Position numbers and translations under genes: made by a program. From contig JBAYJD010000007.1 in the NCBI GenBank assembly GCA_041665305.1, positions 1 to 64,000 of the forward strand: a stretch of DNA of 64,000 nucleotides, written 5' to 3'. Shown here in pieces: positions 34,174 to 43,130 of this stretch (the first letter of the stretch is position 1; every line of letters begins with the position of its first letter). The notes under the pieces are model-generated. The model was given only the letters and a program-made list of their open reading frames with translations. It did no database searches and was not told the DNA's origin. The DNA is from YA12-FULL-51-18 sp041665305. Lineage in GTDB: Bacteria; Elusimicrobiota; Elusimicrobia; Elusimicrobiales; UBA9959.

Positions 34174-36909
34174 TTATTTTACGCTCCAGTAGCCGCCGGA
34201 TTCGGTCTTCTTTATCCGTGCGGCGCCGCCCGAGACTTCAAGATGTTCGTATACGGAGGAGCTCTCTTCCCGCTTTATGTTCTTTTTATAGATCCTGCTT
34301 CGGATCGTTATGTTATAGGAGGCGGCGTACCTCTTGTTCCCGTCGGCGATCACCTGCAGGTTCGTTATCTCAACGGAGATCTCGTCGAAAAGCCGGAAGA
34401 TGCGGGTGAACTGTTCTTCGAGGTCCGCTGCGGTGGTTCCGTCCCCCGCCGTCCAGTCGTCCGCTACGAAGGACATTATTTTTGCCGTGTTCCGCGCTTC
34501 ATAGGCGCTTTTAAAGCCTTCGTACATCTTGCGCGCCGCGGCGGCCCCGGGGTCCCGGTCGTTCTGCGCGGTTTCCAGTTCCTTTAACCGCCTGGCCTCG
34601 GTTATGGCCTTGCCCGCGGGGCTGTCCCAGAAAGCGGCAGTGATCGCGTCCAGCTCCGCGCGTTTGGCCTTCACCGAGGCCGGGTAGAAACCGGTCCGCA
34701 AGAGGATAGGCTGCTTGCCGTCGACCATCGGTCCCAGGCTGGAATTTTTTATGACGAGCTTCTGCGGTTTAAGTTCTTCGGCCGGGTCGAAAAAGAAGGT
34801 GGAGCGGACCTCGTCCTGGATCGCGTTTAGTTTGGCGTCGGCTTCCCGCGAGGGTTTGAACAGCCGCTCCATTTCCCCGGCGTATTCTTCGCCGCCGGCG
34901 GCGGCGAGGCTGGAAAGATCGGCGGCGAGGCCGGTTCTCAACTCGGCGGCGGCGGCTCCGGCGGCGGCCAGCATGCGCGTTTCGGCCGCGCGCAGGCAGC
35001 GCAATCCCTCTTCGGCTCCGAACATCGCGTCGGACAGCCCGGACGGGCCGGATCGCAGGAATGTGTCCACGCCTTCCAGCCCGTCGAGCCGCGGCGAATA
35101 GCCGGCGACGGGTTTAAGCGCCGTTTCCATGGCCGTCCTGTGCGCCTGGTTCTTCGCTCCGTAGCTTATAAAGCCCGCCTCCGACATCAGCGGCGCGGAG
35201 CCCATTTCGAAGACGGCTTTTTGTTCGTCGGCGAGGCCGTAGTAAAGAAGAGCGGCAGATCTTTGCGCCGCCTGCGCCGCGGAGAATGCCTGTTTGGCCG
35301 CGTTGATCCGGGATTCGAGGTCGGCGAGATCGTGCTTGCCGTCGTATGCGAATTCGCGCACGAACTCATCCGGCAGGGAGGCTACGGGGGCCGACTTTTT
35401 GTTGAAGTCGTCAAGCGCGGCGCGCACGGCGGCCGCGGCCCCGGGCAGGGCGTCCCTGAAGGAGCGTGTTTTTTCCGCGTACTTCTCCGCGTAAGTTTTC
35501 GCCTCGGCGTAGATGGCGTCCTTCTGTGCGGCCGCTTCGGCGGCCAGGGCGGCGAACTTCGCGTCCAGCCCTTCCGTTCCGGCCTTGTACCTTTCGACAT
35601 AGGCCAGCGGCCCCTCATAGTAGGCGGACCAGGCGGTGGTTTTCTCCACTTCGGGCGGGTTCGGCACATAGAAGCCCTGCGGTCCGTAGGTCTGCCGGAC
35701 CGAGCGCCATTGCCCCGCCGCGGCGGCCATGTCGGTTATGACGGGCTCGATCTTGGAACGGATCTCGTTTTTATAATCTTCCAGTTCGGACCGGTAGGCT
35801 TTTATCCACTCGCCGCGGCCGCGGGCGTTTTCCTCGACGCTCTGCATCGCGGAATAAGTGCGGGGTCCGGTAAGCCCTTCCGCCGAGGCCGCGAACGAAA
35901 GCAGAGCGTCCTGCGCGTCGTCGGAAACGTAATAATGCGTTACCGCGCCCGGGCGCTTGATCCCGGTCCAGGCGGCGTCGGCGGACCTGCGGTCGGCGTC
36001 CAGCGCCTCCGTGAGCGACTTAAGATAGCGGTCTATGCTTTCCTGGATCTTGCGTTTTTTCTCTTCGGGCGAGTCCTTGGGACCGAGGGCGGAGGGCGGG
36101 ATTTGCGCGGGTCTTGAGATTTCGGTTTTGACCAGCCCCGACGGTCCCTTTTTTTTCGCCGCCTCGGCGTCCTTTTCAGCCTTTTTCCTTTCTTCTTCTT
36201 TCAGTTTTCCGGCTTCGGCTACGAGGGCCTGTCCCTCTTTCTGAAGATCGGTTATCAGTTTGTCGGCGGCTTTTATCGTGGAGGCGTTCTGATCCAGCTG
36301 TTCCTGCATGTCGGAGATCAATTGTCTCAGGTCCGGAAGTTTTTCACGGAGAGTTCTGCCGTCGGCCTCATCTTCAAGCAGCTTGCCGGCTTTAAGGAGT
36401 ATGTCGATGTTGTCCTTTGAAAGCCCGCTTTTAAGTTCGTTCTCGTCGGCCTTGTTGAAAATGTATACCCCGACCTTTACCGAGTCGCTGTAGCCGGGCA
36501 CGCCGGCGGCGTCCTTGGCCCTGTCGAGGGCGGCTTTCGGGGCGATGTATTTCGCAGCGATCGTGAAACCTTCTTTTGAAAGTACGCTAAGGCCGTCCGT
36601 GGCGGCCGCCGCGATGCCGCCGGCGCCCAAAGTGGCCGCGGTGAACCCGTATTCCACCACCTTGCAGGCCTTGGCAGTATTCTCCCGCTGTATCATTTCT
36701 TCGACTTTTATCTTGGCCTGCATCAGGCGGTTCATCACCTCAAGGTTCGAGGTCTGCGTCTTTATGGCCTGGGTCAGCGTATTGCGATGAAAGGCCGCGG
36801 AGTGGGAAAGCCAGGCAAGGTCGTTCTGCGCCTCCGCGTAGGTTTTCGGCGCGGCCGCGGCCGGGCCCGCGCAGGAAAGCAGGGTGATGGCGAGCAATAG
36901 GTGTTTCAT
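34174..36909 (-). CDS. Large exported coiled-coil protein with C-terminal NTF2-like domain
   Basis: 911 aa. Signal peptide MKHLLLAITLLSCAGPAAAA. Residues about 25-770 are Ala/Glu/Lys-rich, mostly helical, with long coiled-coil stretches (for example DMQEQLDQNASTIKAADKL). The last 120 residues (KMYEGFKSAYEARNTAKIMS, then FVADDW) look like a SnoaL/NTF2-type alpha+beta domain. A similar domain is in the product of the next gene upstream (36919-38145). No catalytic motif recognised. Middle gene of a minus-strand run between the 408-aa exported protein and the ABC-F gene (gaps 9 and 29 bp). Confidence 0.6.
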   Translation of the reverse strand: MKHLLLAITLLSCAGPAAAAPKTYAEAQNDLAWLSHSAAFHRNTLTQAIKTQTSNLEVMNRLMQAKIKVEEMIQRENTAKACKVVEYGFTAATLGAGGIAAAATDGLSVLSKEGFTIAAKYIAPKAALDRAKDAAGVPGYSDSVKVGVYIFNKADENELKSGLSKDNIDILLKAGKLLEDEADGRTLREKLPDLRQLISDMQEQLDQNASTIKAADKLITDLQKEGQALVAEAGKLKEEERKKAEKDAEAAKKKGPSGLVKTEISRPAQIPPSALGPKDSPEEKKRKIQESIDRYLKSLTEALDADRRSADAAWTGIKRPGAVTHYYVSDDAQDALLSFAASAEGLTGPRTYSAMQSVEENARGRGEWIKAYRSELEDYKNEIRSKIEPVITDMAAAAGQWRSVRQTYGPQGFYVPNPPEVEKTTAWSAYYEGPLAYVERYKAGTEGLDAKFAALAAEAAAQKDAIYAEAKTYAEKYAEKTRSFRDALPGAAAAVRAALDDFNKKSAPVASLPDEFVREFAYDGKHDLADLESRINAAKQAFSAAQAAQRSAALLYYGLADEQKAVFEMGSAPLMSEAGFISYGAKNQAHRTAMETALKPVAGYSPRLDGLEGVDTFLRSGPSGLSDAMFGAEEGLRCLRAAETRMLAAAGAAAAELRTGLAADLSSLAAAGGEEYAGEMERLFKPSREADAKLNAIQDEVRSTFFFDPAEELKPQKLVIKNSSLGPMVDGKQPILLRTGFYPASVKAKRAELDAITAAFWDSPAGKAITEARRLKELETAQNDRDPGAAAARKMYEGFKSAYEARNTAKIMSFVADDWTAGDGTTAADLEEQFTRIFRLFDEISVEITNLQVIADGNKRYAASYNITIRSRIYKKNIKREESSSVYEHLEVSGGAARIKKTESGGYWSVK

Positions 36910-36918
36910 AGCGGATCG

Positions 36919-38145
36919 TTAGAATTTCTTGACCAGGAAGGCGGCTTCCTGGGTTCCGCCCGCGGCGGGCATGGAGAGCGGCTCGACGCAATAGAAGTCC
37001 GAACTTATGTCGAAGCAATAAGAATTCCCCGTTGAGGCCGGAATACTGCCGCCTGAGGAATAGCCGGTAAGATTCTTTACCTCGGGAGCGGTTAATGAGG
37101 AAAGCGGCTTAAGGAATTCTTTGACCTGCGTAGGGTGGTTGTAGTAGCCTATGCTGGTCCCTCCGGCATAGAACCAGATATCCGGGCCCGAGCCCAGGCC
37201 GCAGGATTTTTCGCCCGTGGCGAATTTATAGGCCGGGAAGGCGGCGGGGCACGAGATGGCGACCCTGGTTCCCGCGCCGCCGATGGTCCCGGCGTCGTCG
37301 AGCACAAGGATATCCGCGCCGCCTCCCAGCACGGTCCCGGTGGCGACATTTTCCGCGTCCGAGAGTCCGAACATCAAAGGCTGTTTCATGCTGAACAGCG
37401 ACAGCCTGCCGTCTTTGGAATCAAACACGAATTCCGTGGCGCCGGCGTCGGTATTGGAGGCGCCGGTCTTGTTTACGAACACCATGCGGTTATAGGTGAC
37501 CGAAACGAATACCCTGCCCTGGGCGCCGGCCGCGATGTTATTTATAGTATAACGCAGGTTGATGGAGCTGAGCGCGTCAAAGTCGCGTTTGACGGCTCGC
37601 TCAAGTATGTCTTTGTCGCCGGCGAAATCGTCGCCCACATACCCCATGAATTTCCCGAGATTTTCCCGGCTATAGGCGTCGAACATGGCGTCCAGGGTCC
37701 CCCGCACTCCGGCCTGGATGTTCTCGCCGGAGAGGGACAGTTCTTTGCGGGTATCCTCGACCTTGTTGGTCTTGCCGGCCGTGTCCGTGACTTCAAGGAG
37801 CATCGCGTAGGTCTTTCCGGTTTCCGGCCTGAAGGAATATTCAAACGCCCCGTTGTCGGCGAATTTTATGTCGGTCCAGGAGGCCTTGTCGTCGAGCGTG
37901 AGGCGCACGGCGCCGACCGCGCTTCTGCCCGCGGAAGCTTTGCCGCTGATCTTTATGAGCCCGTCGCTTGCGAGCGTCTCCCTGAAGAGCTTTATCTTCG
38001 GGCCGGTCTCGTCGGCGGAAATATTGTTCACGTACAGATATTTAAGTCCTACCTCGTCGTTGGACTTGCCGAAGATCCACCATTTGGCGTCGGCGCTCGC
38101 GGATATCGCCGTCATCGTCGTTAGTATCAGCAGCAGTTTTTTCAT
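36919..38145 (-). CDS. Exported protein with Ig-like and NTF2-like domains
   Basis: 408 aa. Signal peptide MKKLLLILTTMTAISASADA. Residues about 50-135 read like a bacterial Ig/cadherin-type beta domain (LIKISGKASAGRSAVGAVRL, YAMLLEVTDTAGK). Residues about 148-275 resemble a SnoaL/NTF2 fold (LDAMFDAYSRENLGKFMGYV, SINLRYTINNIAAGAQGRVF). The C-terminal 100 residues contain spaced Cys (SCPAAF, EKSCGLG, NSYCFD, DFYCVE) that may form disulfides. Family not recognised. It sits between two other exported proteins and is probably cotranscribed with them. Confidence 0.6.
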   Translation of the reverse strand: MKKLLLILTTMTAISASADAKWWIFGKSNDEVGLKYLYVNNISADETGPKIKLFRETLASDGLIKISGKASAGRSAVGAVRLTLDDKASWTDIKFADNGAFEYSFRPETGKTYAMLLEVTDTAGKTNKVEDTRKELSLSGENIQAGVRGTLDAMFDAYSRENLGKFMGYVGDDFAGDKDILERAVKRDFDALSSINLRYTINNIAAGAQGRVFVSVTYNRMVFVNKTGASNTDAGATEFVFDSKDGRLSLFSMKQPLMFGLSDAENVATGTVLGGGADILVLDDAGTIGGAGTRVAISCPAAFPAYKFATGEKSCGLGSGPDIWFYAGGTSIGYYNHPTQVKEFLKPLSSLTAPEVKNLTGYSSGGSIPASTGNSYCFDISSDFYCVEPLSMPAAGGTQEAAFLVKKF

Positions 38146-38184
38146 GATTATCTCCTGTTATGCGGACCCTATGCGCGGAAAGTT

Positions 38185-39816
38185 TTAAAACGCCGTGTTT
38201 ATTCCGACGGTAACGCTTTTCTCGCGGAAGTCCCTGGCGGCGGTCGAGAAGGTGTAGTCGTTGAAACCCGCGCGAAGGAAGACCGTGGAATCGTTCAGTT
38301 TCGCCATAAGCCTCGGACGCCAGTAGGCGTTCAGCGCGGCGAAGAATTTTTCCGAATCGTCCGTGCCGGCGGCCGATTTGCGCAGCATGTTGCGTCCGAA
38401 GCGCAGGTCTCCGGTCAGGTTCGCGTCCGGGGCCTCGCAGCCCAGGCCGAGGGAATACTCGTAAAGTTTGTCGGCCGCCTCGGCCAGTTCGTCCTTTGAA
38501 TACCAGGCGCCGAGGTTCATGGAAGGTTTCAGCACGACGGCGCCGGCCTGGAGGCGGGAGTTGAGGGAGGTGTTGAAGTTCACTTCATCGGCGTCGCGCA
38601 CCGCCGTCTTGGTTTTGTAAAGCGTGAAGCCCAGGTTGGTGTCCGAATCGACTTCCCCGAAACGGTCGCGGTAGCCGGCGTTCATATAGTGGTCCGCCCC
38701 GCTTGAGCCTGCGCCGTATTTGCGGTCGAATTTATACGACAGTTCGGCGAAGGAATGGGGTCTGGAAGCGAAAGGCCTCTTTATGGCCGCGGAAATTTCC
38801 GGTTTCCAGTTGCTTGTCGTGCCGGCGGCGTTGCCGCCGTCGAGGTTGTTGCGGTACCAGAGGAGGCCTGAAGTGAGGGTCACCTGCTTCGTGTATTTAT
38901 AGCGCCACCTGGTTTTTATCTTGCGGCGGTCCGGGCTGGCCGAGCCGAGGGGCGAGTAAAAGTCCGGTTCCACATTTTCGTATTCCACGGAAACCCGGCT
39001 GGGGTCGGCGTCGCCCACCAGCTCAAAGCGCGCCGCGTTGCCCTTTGACGACGCTTTGGCCGAGCCGGCGGAAGGCGAGAGTTCCGCGTCGGACAGGGAG
39101 TATTCCCCCGCCGCGGTCAGGCCCGGCATGGGAATATAATTAAAGTCCAGCGTGTAGTTCTTGGCGTCGTATAGCGGGTCCGCCGCGGCCGCCCTGCCGG
39201 TATCCTTCGCCGACACCGCGCTCAGCCCCGCCCAAAGACCGTCGTTAACGCTTTGTTTGACGCGCAGACCCGCGGCCCGGCGGTCGAGGGTGCGCGTTAC
39301 GGGATCTTTCCAGAGCGAGTCCCAGCGGGGGTACGCCCAGCCCATGACCGCCGTCACTTCCGGCAGCGGGCTCCCGTTTTTTAAAAACCGGTATGAACCG
39401 CCCTTAAGCGGGGAGGCCAGCGCATATTGGGAGAAGGACTCGAAGACATCTCCCACGATGAGGGTATGGATGTTATTGGTGGCGCGGCCCTGGAGATTCG
39501 TCAGGGAAAGTTTTTTAGCGTCGTTGCGCGGATCGTCGGTGGCCTTTCCGCCCACGGCGTAATTATAGCTCCAGCCGCCCTTTGTGCCGAGGCCGTAAAG
39601 GTTCAGGACTTCAAGGTAGTTTCGGCCCTTGGTCAGCGAAGAGGCGTTTTTGCCCGCGCCTTCGATCTCGTTATTTACCACGGAGAATTCATTTGAAGCG
39701 TGGAGTTCGTTCGTGCGCGCCGGCTCCGGCTGCTGCGCGGCGGCCTCCTCCCGGGCGAAAGCGGGAACGGCGAACGCCAGTAGTATGGTAAGCGGAAGTT
39801 TAACGGCCGTAGTCAT
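38185..39816 (-). CDS. Exported protein, probable outer-membrane porin-like barrel
   Basis: 543 aa from the ATG at 39816 (GGGAGA before it); a frame start at 39846 has no ribosome site. Signal peptide TTAVKLPLTILLAFAVPAFA. The mature protein is rich in amphipathic beta strands with alternating charge (RWRYKYTKQVTLTSGLLWYR, SFAELSYKFDRKYGAG, SVTVGINTAF). It ends in a terminal Phe, the usual outer-membrane barrel signature. First gene of the exported three-gene run; the others follow with 39 and 9 bp gaps. No family recognised. Confidence 0.6.
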   Translation of the reverse strand: MTTAVKLPLTILLAFAVPAFAREEAAAQQPEPARTNELHASNEFSVVNNEIEGAGKNASSLTKGRNYLEVLNLYGLGTKGGWSYNYAVGGKATDDPRNDAKKLSLTNLQGRATNNIHTLIVGDVFESFSQYALASPLKGGSYRFLKNGSPLPEVTAVMGWAYPRWDSLWKDPVTRTLDRRAAGLRVKQSVNDGLWAGLSAVSAKDTGRAAAADPLYDAKNYTLDFNYIPMPGLTAAGEYSLSDAELSPSAGSAKASSKGNAARFELVGDADPSRVSVEYENVEPDFYSPLGSASPDRRKIKTRWRYKYTKQVTLTSGLLWYRNNLDGGNAAGTTSNWKPEISAAIKRPFASRPHSFAELSYKFDRKYGAGSSGADHYMNAGYRDRFGEVDSDTNLGFTLYKTKTAVRDADEVNFNTSLNSRLQAGAVVLKPSMNLGAWYSKDELAEAADKLYEYSLGLGCEAPDANLTGDLRFGRNMLRKSAAGTDDSEKFFAALNAYWRPRLMAKLNDSTVFLRAGFNDYTFSTAARDFREKSVTVGINTAF

Positions 39817-40032
39817 CGTTGATCTCCCTGCCCGCGTGTTCATCATGAAAGCAATGATAGCAAATTAGAAAAGGACCAAGGCTGATCGAATGGCGCAGGA
39901 ATTATCCTGAAGGGTGCGGGACAGGCATAAAGGTTCAGGAGTCAGGGCATCAACGACCTCCTCTCGTAATTTAAAGGCGGTTAGCGGAATTGCTTCATCG
40001 TGAGAGGCGGGGGCCCATAATAAAGCGCAAAT

Positions 40033-40061
40033 TTGATATCATTAAGATGTATTTATACATA
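40033..40061 (+). promoter_or_regulatory. Candidate promoter of the glutamine synthetase gene
   Basis: TTGATA (40033-40038), 17 bp, TACATA (40056-40061), giving a leader of about 17 nt before the start at 40084. Confidence 0.5.
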
Positions 40062-40083
40062 TTCCATTGAGAGGTGGTTTCGT

Positions 40084-41580
40084 ATGAGCGGAGCGAAGAT
40101 CAGCGCCAACAGGCTCGCGGCGTCTTTGAACAAATCCCCGGACCTGTTCACCAAAAAAGATATTATTTCCTTTGTCAGGGCCAACGGGATAAAAATGGTC
40201 AATTTCCGCTATATAGCGGGGGACGGCCGCCTGAAGACGCTGAACTTCGTCATTAACGACGAAAAATATCTGGACCGGATACTTTCCGCGGGCGAACGCG
40301 TGGATGGCTCCAGCCTTTTCAGGAATATCGACGCCTCCTCCAGCGACCTTTATGTGGTGCCGCGTTACAGGACGGCTTTCATCAACCCGTTTTCAGAAGT
40401 TCCGGCGCTGGATCTCCTTTGCTCCTTTTATACGCCCGACGGCGCGCCGTTCGTCAACGCCCCGGCCGAGATCCTGCGCCGCGCGTCGGCGGAACTCCGT
40501 CAAACTTCCGGCTTCGACCTTCACGCGCTGGGCGAGCTTGAGTACTATATAATCTCCCCCAGGAACCCGCTCTATCCGATGAGCGCGCAAAAAGGTTATC
40601 ACGAATCGCACCCTTTCGCCAAATGGGAAGGGCTGCGGTCCGAGGCCATGGCGGCCATCGCGGAAGCGGGCGGAAAAATAAAGTACGGCCATTCCGAAGT
40701 CGGATTTATCCGCACCGAGGACCTGGAGATGAACCAGCAGGAGATAGAATTCCTGCCGGTGCCGGCCTCGGACGCGGCAGACCAGCTGGCCGTGGCAAAA
40801 TGGATCCTCTCCTCCATAGGCCACAAATACGGCGTCACGCTTTCTTTCGCGCCCAAGATCTCTATCGGCCACGCCGGCTCCGGCCTGCATTTCCACACCG
40901 CGCTCATGAAGAACGGCAGGAATATGATGATAGAGAACGGCGCGATCTCCGCTCCCGCCCAGAAGCTTATCGCCGGTTTCCTGTCGCAGGCTAAATCGCT
41001 GACCGCTTTCGGCAACACAGTGCCGACCTCGTACTTCCGCCTGGTGCCGCACCAGGAAGCTCCTATCAGCGTTTGCTGGGGTTACCGGAACCGTTCGGCG
41101 CTGGTGCGCATCCCGCTCGGCTGGCTGAAAGCCAACAATATGATAAAGGACGCCAATCCGAGGGCGGCCAAAGACACCGCTCCGGTCGAGCACCGCCAGA
41201 CCGTGGAATTCCGCTCGGCCGACGGTTCCGCCAACCTGCATCTTTTTATGGCGGGCCTTTGCGTGGCCGCCAGGCAGGGTTTCGAGATGAAAGACCCGCT
41301 CGGATACGCGAAAAAACTTTTTGTGGAAAAAAATATCTCCCATGCCGAGCACAAGAGCCTCAACGAGTCCCTGCCCAAGCTGCCGGCGTCCTGCTATGAG
41401 TCCGCCCAGGAACTGGAGAAGGCGCGCGGAATATACGAGGGTAAGGGCGTGTTCACGCCGGTCGTCATAGACGGGCTTATCAAGCGGCTTAAGGGTTATG
41501 ACGACCGCAATCTCAGCGAGCGGCTTTACGGCAAGGAAGAGGAGATAAAGAAACTGGTGGACGAATTCCTGTATTGCTGA
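40084..41580 (+). CDS. Glutamine synthetase family protein
   Basis: 498 aa from the ATG at 40084 with GAGAGGTGG before it. Glutamine synthetase fold: N-terminal beta-Grasp part (MVNFRYIAGDGRLKTLNFV), catalytic part with ELEYYI, NQQEIEFLP (ammonia/metal acids), ISIGHAGSGLHFHTAL, WGYRNRSALVRIPLGW and VEFRSADGSANLHLFMAG. It condenses glutamate and ammonia with ATP if a true GlnA. The adenylylation loop (NLYDLP-type) is absent, and several loops differ from canonical GSI, so a related gamma-glutamyl ligase cannot be excluded. No PII gene is nearby. Confidence 0.85.
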   Translation: MSGAKISANRLAASLNKSPDLFTKKDIISFVRANGIKMVNFRYIAGDGRLKTLNFVINDEKYLDRILSAGERVDGSSLFRNIDASSSDLYVVPRYRTAFINPFSEVPALDLLCSFYTPDGAPFVNAPAEILRRASAELRQTSGFDLHALGELEYYIISPRNPLYPMSAQKGYHESHPFAKWEGLRSEAMAAIAEAGGKIKYGHSEVGFIRTEDLEMNQQEIEFLPVPASDAADQLAVAKWILSSIGHKYGVTLSFAPKISIGHAGSGLHFHTALMKNGRNMMIENGAISAPAQKLIAGFLSQAKSLTAFGNTVPTSYFRLVPHQEAPISVCWGYRNRSALVRIPLGWLKANNMIKDANPRAAKDTAPVEHRQTVEFRSADGSANLHLFMAGLCVAARQGFEMKDPLGYAKKLFVEKNISHAEHKSLNESLPKLPASCYESAQELEKARGIYEGKGVFTPVVIDGLIKRLKGYDDRNLSERLYGKEEEIKKLVDEFLYC

Positions 41581-41582
41581 GA

Positions 41583-41600
41583 AAGGAAACGGCAGGCCTG
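41583..41600 (+). repeat. 18-bp direct repeat, left copy
   Basis: AAGGAAACGGCAGGCCTG, repeated with one change at 41862-41879. The two copies bracket the GC-rich inverted repeat. Confidence 0.6.
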
Positions 41601-41607
41601 CGAGTGC

Positions 41608-41739
41608 GCGGGCGCCGGGGGCGCGGGGCTGCCGGGCACGCTATCGTCCACACAGTGGCCGCGCTCCCGCTCAGCCTCGGCGCTTGCGTAAGCCTCGGCT
41701 TGCGCGACGGCCCGTCAGCCCCGCGCCCCCGGCGTCCGC
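41608..41739. repeat. Large GC-rich inverted repeat
   Basis: Two 30-nt arms (41608-41637 and 41710-41739) that pair at 28 of 30 positions, made almost only of G and C, around a 72-nt loop. An outer 8-bp pair (CGGCAGGC 41590 / GCCTGCCG 41752) extends it to about 170 nt. The loop has a short tandem (GCCTCGGCGCTTGCG, then GCCTCGGCTTGCGCG). There is no gene. It could be a structured RNA, a strong bidirectional terminator, or a small non-autonomous mobile element. Confidence 0.6.
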
Positions 41740-41861
41740 TCCAATTTATTCGCCTGCCGCGTGCTTAATATTTAACATGATCCCACCCTTAATTATGGTA
41801 AAGCACAATTATCCCGCCCGGTGGTTTCTGCAATCTTACAACGGCAGTCCTAGAAAAATTT

Positions 41862-41879
41862 AAGGAAACGACAGGCCTG
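41862..41879 (+). repeat. 18-bp direct repeat, right copy
   Basis: AAGGAAACGACAGGCCTG, 17 of 18 identical to 41583-41600, directly before type-A repeat copy A3. The stretch 41760-41861 between them holds nothing I recognise. Confidence 0.6.
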
Positions 41880-41881
41880 AT

Positions 41882-41912
41882 AAAAATTTTTGCGGCAAAA
41901 ATTTTTACCATA
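41882..41912. repeat. Type-A palindromic repeat (copy A3)
   Basis: Same unit as 8208-8237 and 21003-21033, followed by a small GC hairpin (GCCCGGCC-type, 41912-41932) close to the DUF155 stop. Confidence 0.8.
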
Positions 41913-41932
41913 GCCCGGCCTTTAGGGCGGGT

Positions 41933-43081
41933 TTACCTGCCGAACAGCTTTATCAGGAATTCAAGATTTATGTATTGTTTGAAGGCCATGAACATCGGCA
42001 CCATCTCCAGCGCGATCAGCACGATGATGATGATCTCCAGCCAGTGGCTGCGCTTGGAATTGACTTCGCCCTGAAGCAGCTGCGTGATGTCGGCGAGGGT
42101 TTTCATCTTGCGCGAGATGCTTTTGCGCCAGTCGTCGAAACGGAACTGCTCGGCGCTGGAACGGAACACGGTGGCCAGATAGGGGTCTCCCACGGTCTTT
42201 AGCGAATTTTCTATCCGGCCCAGAAATTCGGAGAACTCTATATATTTTGTGCTGGATTCTTCGGCGATATCCGCGTAAAAATTCTTGAAAATATTTATTA
42301 TGCCCTCTTTTTTTTGTTCTATGGTGTCATAGAGCTCGTCCAGCTTCAGATTAAGCAGGTCGTCATAGTAGCGGAATTCCAGGAGGTGGGTCAGGGAGAA
42401 TTCAATGACATCCGCCACATCGCGCTGGCCGTCCGGCTCCACCAGGAGCGCCGAGTTCCAGTCGATGACGGCCAGGTCGTTGTCTGCGTACTGCAGCACA
42501 TTTTCCGTGATCAGGTCCCTGGATGTTTCCGACAGCGCTTCCCGGCCTTCGGCCAGGATAAGGGCGGGTATATCCGCTTTTTCGAGCAATTCCCGAGGGT
42601 TCTTCACCCCTTCCAGTTTTTCTATGAAATAAGTGATGTAATCTTCGTGGGCGCCCCATTCCGTGGGGCGCTTGATGGCGCCCAGGATCTTTTTTTTAAG
42701 GGCGTCTTTTTCCGCCGCGGCCGCCGTATGGATCTGGTCGGAGGACTCTATTCCGCCGGCCAGCGCCACAAGTCCCGCCCAGGAAGTGCCCTCCGTTATG
42801 GGCAGCTCAAGCGTTATTGAAATAACGCCGTAGTCCCAGATGCGGGCGAAAGTCTTGGCGGAAAAGTCCGCGCCCGCCAGGACCAGGGTAGTCGAGCCCA
42901 GCTCCACCTTCAGCGGTGCTTCCTTGATTATTATGGCCCTGCGCGTGTCCGTGGCCAGAGAGAGCCTGAGACTTTTCGAATCCTCGCTCAGCAGTTCCTC
43001 GGCTTTGGACATGAGAATCTCGCCGCCCACGTCGAATACGCGGTGGATCAGGATGGAACCTTTCAGTATTTTGACGGGCAT
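41933..43081 (-). CDS. DUF155 (RMD1/YagE-family) membrane protein
   Basis: 382 aa. Matches the RMD1/DUF155 family: VLAGADFSAKTFARIWDYGVISITLEL near residue 70, then a long helical domain (DLAVIDWNSALLVEPDGQRD, LLEFRYYDDLLNLKLDELYD, FSEFLGRIENSLKTVGDPYLATVFR). One or two C-terminal membrane helices (HWLEIIIIVLIALEMVPMF) anchor it. In eukaryotes relatives sit in mitochondria; the bacterial role is unknown. Third of three same-strand genes after cinA and the thioredoxin-like gene. Confidence 0.75.
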   Translation of the reverse strand: MPVKILKGSILIHRVFDVGGEILMSKAEELLSEDSKSLRLSLATDTRRAIIIKEAPLKVELGSTTLVLAGADFSAKTFARIWDYGVISITLELPITEGTSWAGLVALAGGIESSDQIHTAAAAEKDALKKKILGAIKRPTEWGAHEDYITYFIEKLEGVKNPRELLEKADIPALILAEGREALSETSRDLITENVLQYADNDLAVIDWNSALLVEPDGQRDVADVIEFSLTHLLEFRYYDDLLNLKLDELYDTIEQKKEGIINIFKNFYADIAEESSTKYIEFSEFLGRIENSLKTVGDPYLATVFRSSAEQFRFDDWRKSISRKMKTLADITQLLQGEVNSKRSHWLEIIIIVLIALEMVPMFMAFKQYINLEFLIKLFGR

Positions 43082-43130
43082 AAGCGGGTCGGAGAGCCGG
43101 CGGGCCGGAGAAGTCCGGAGGCCGGCGGCG

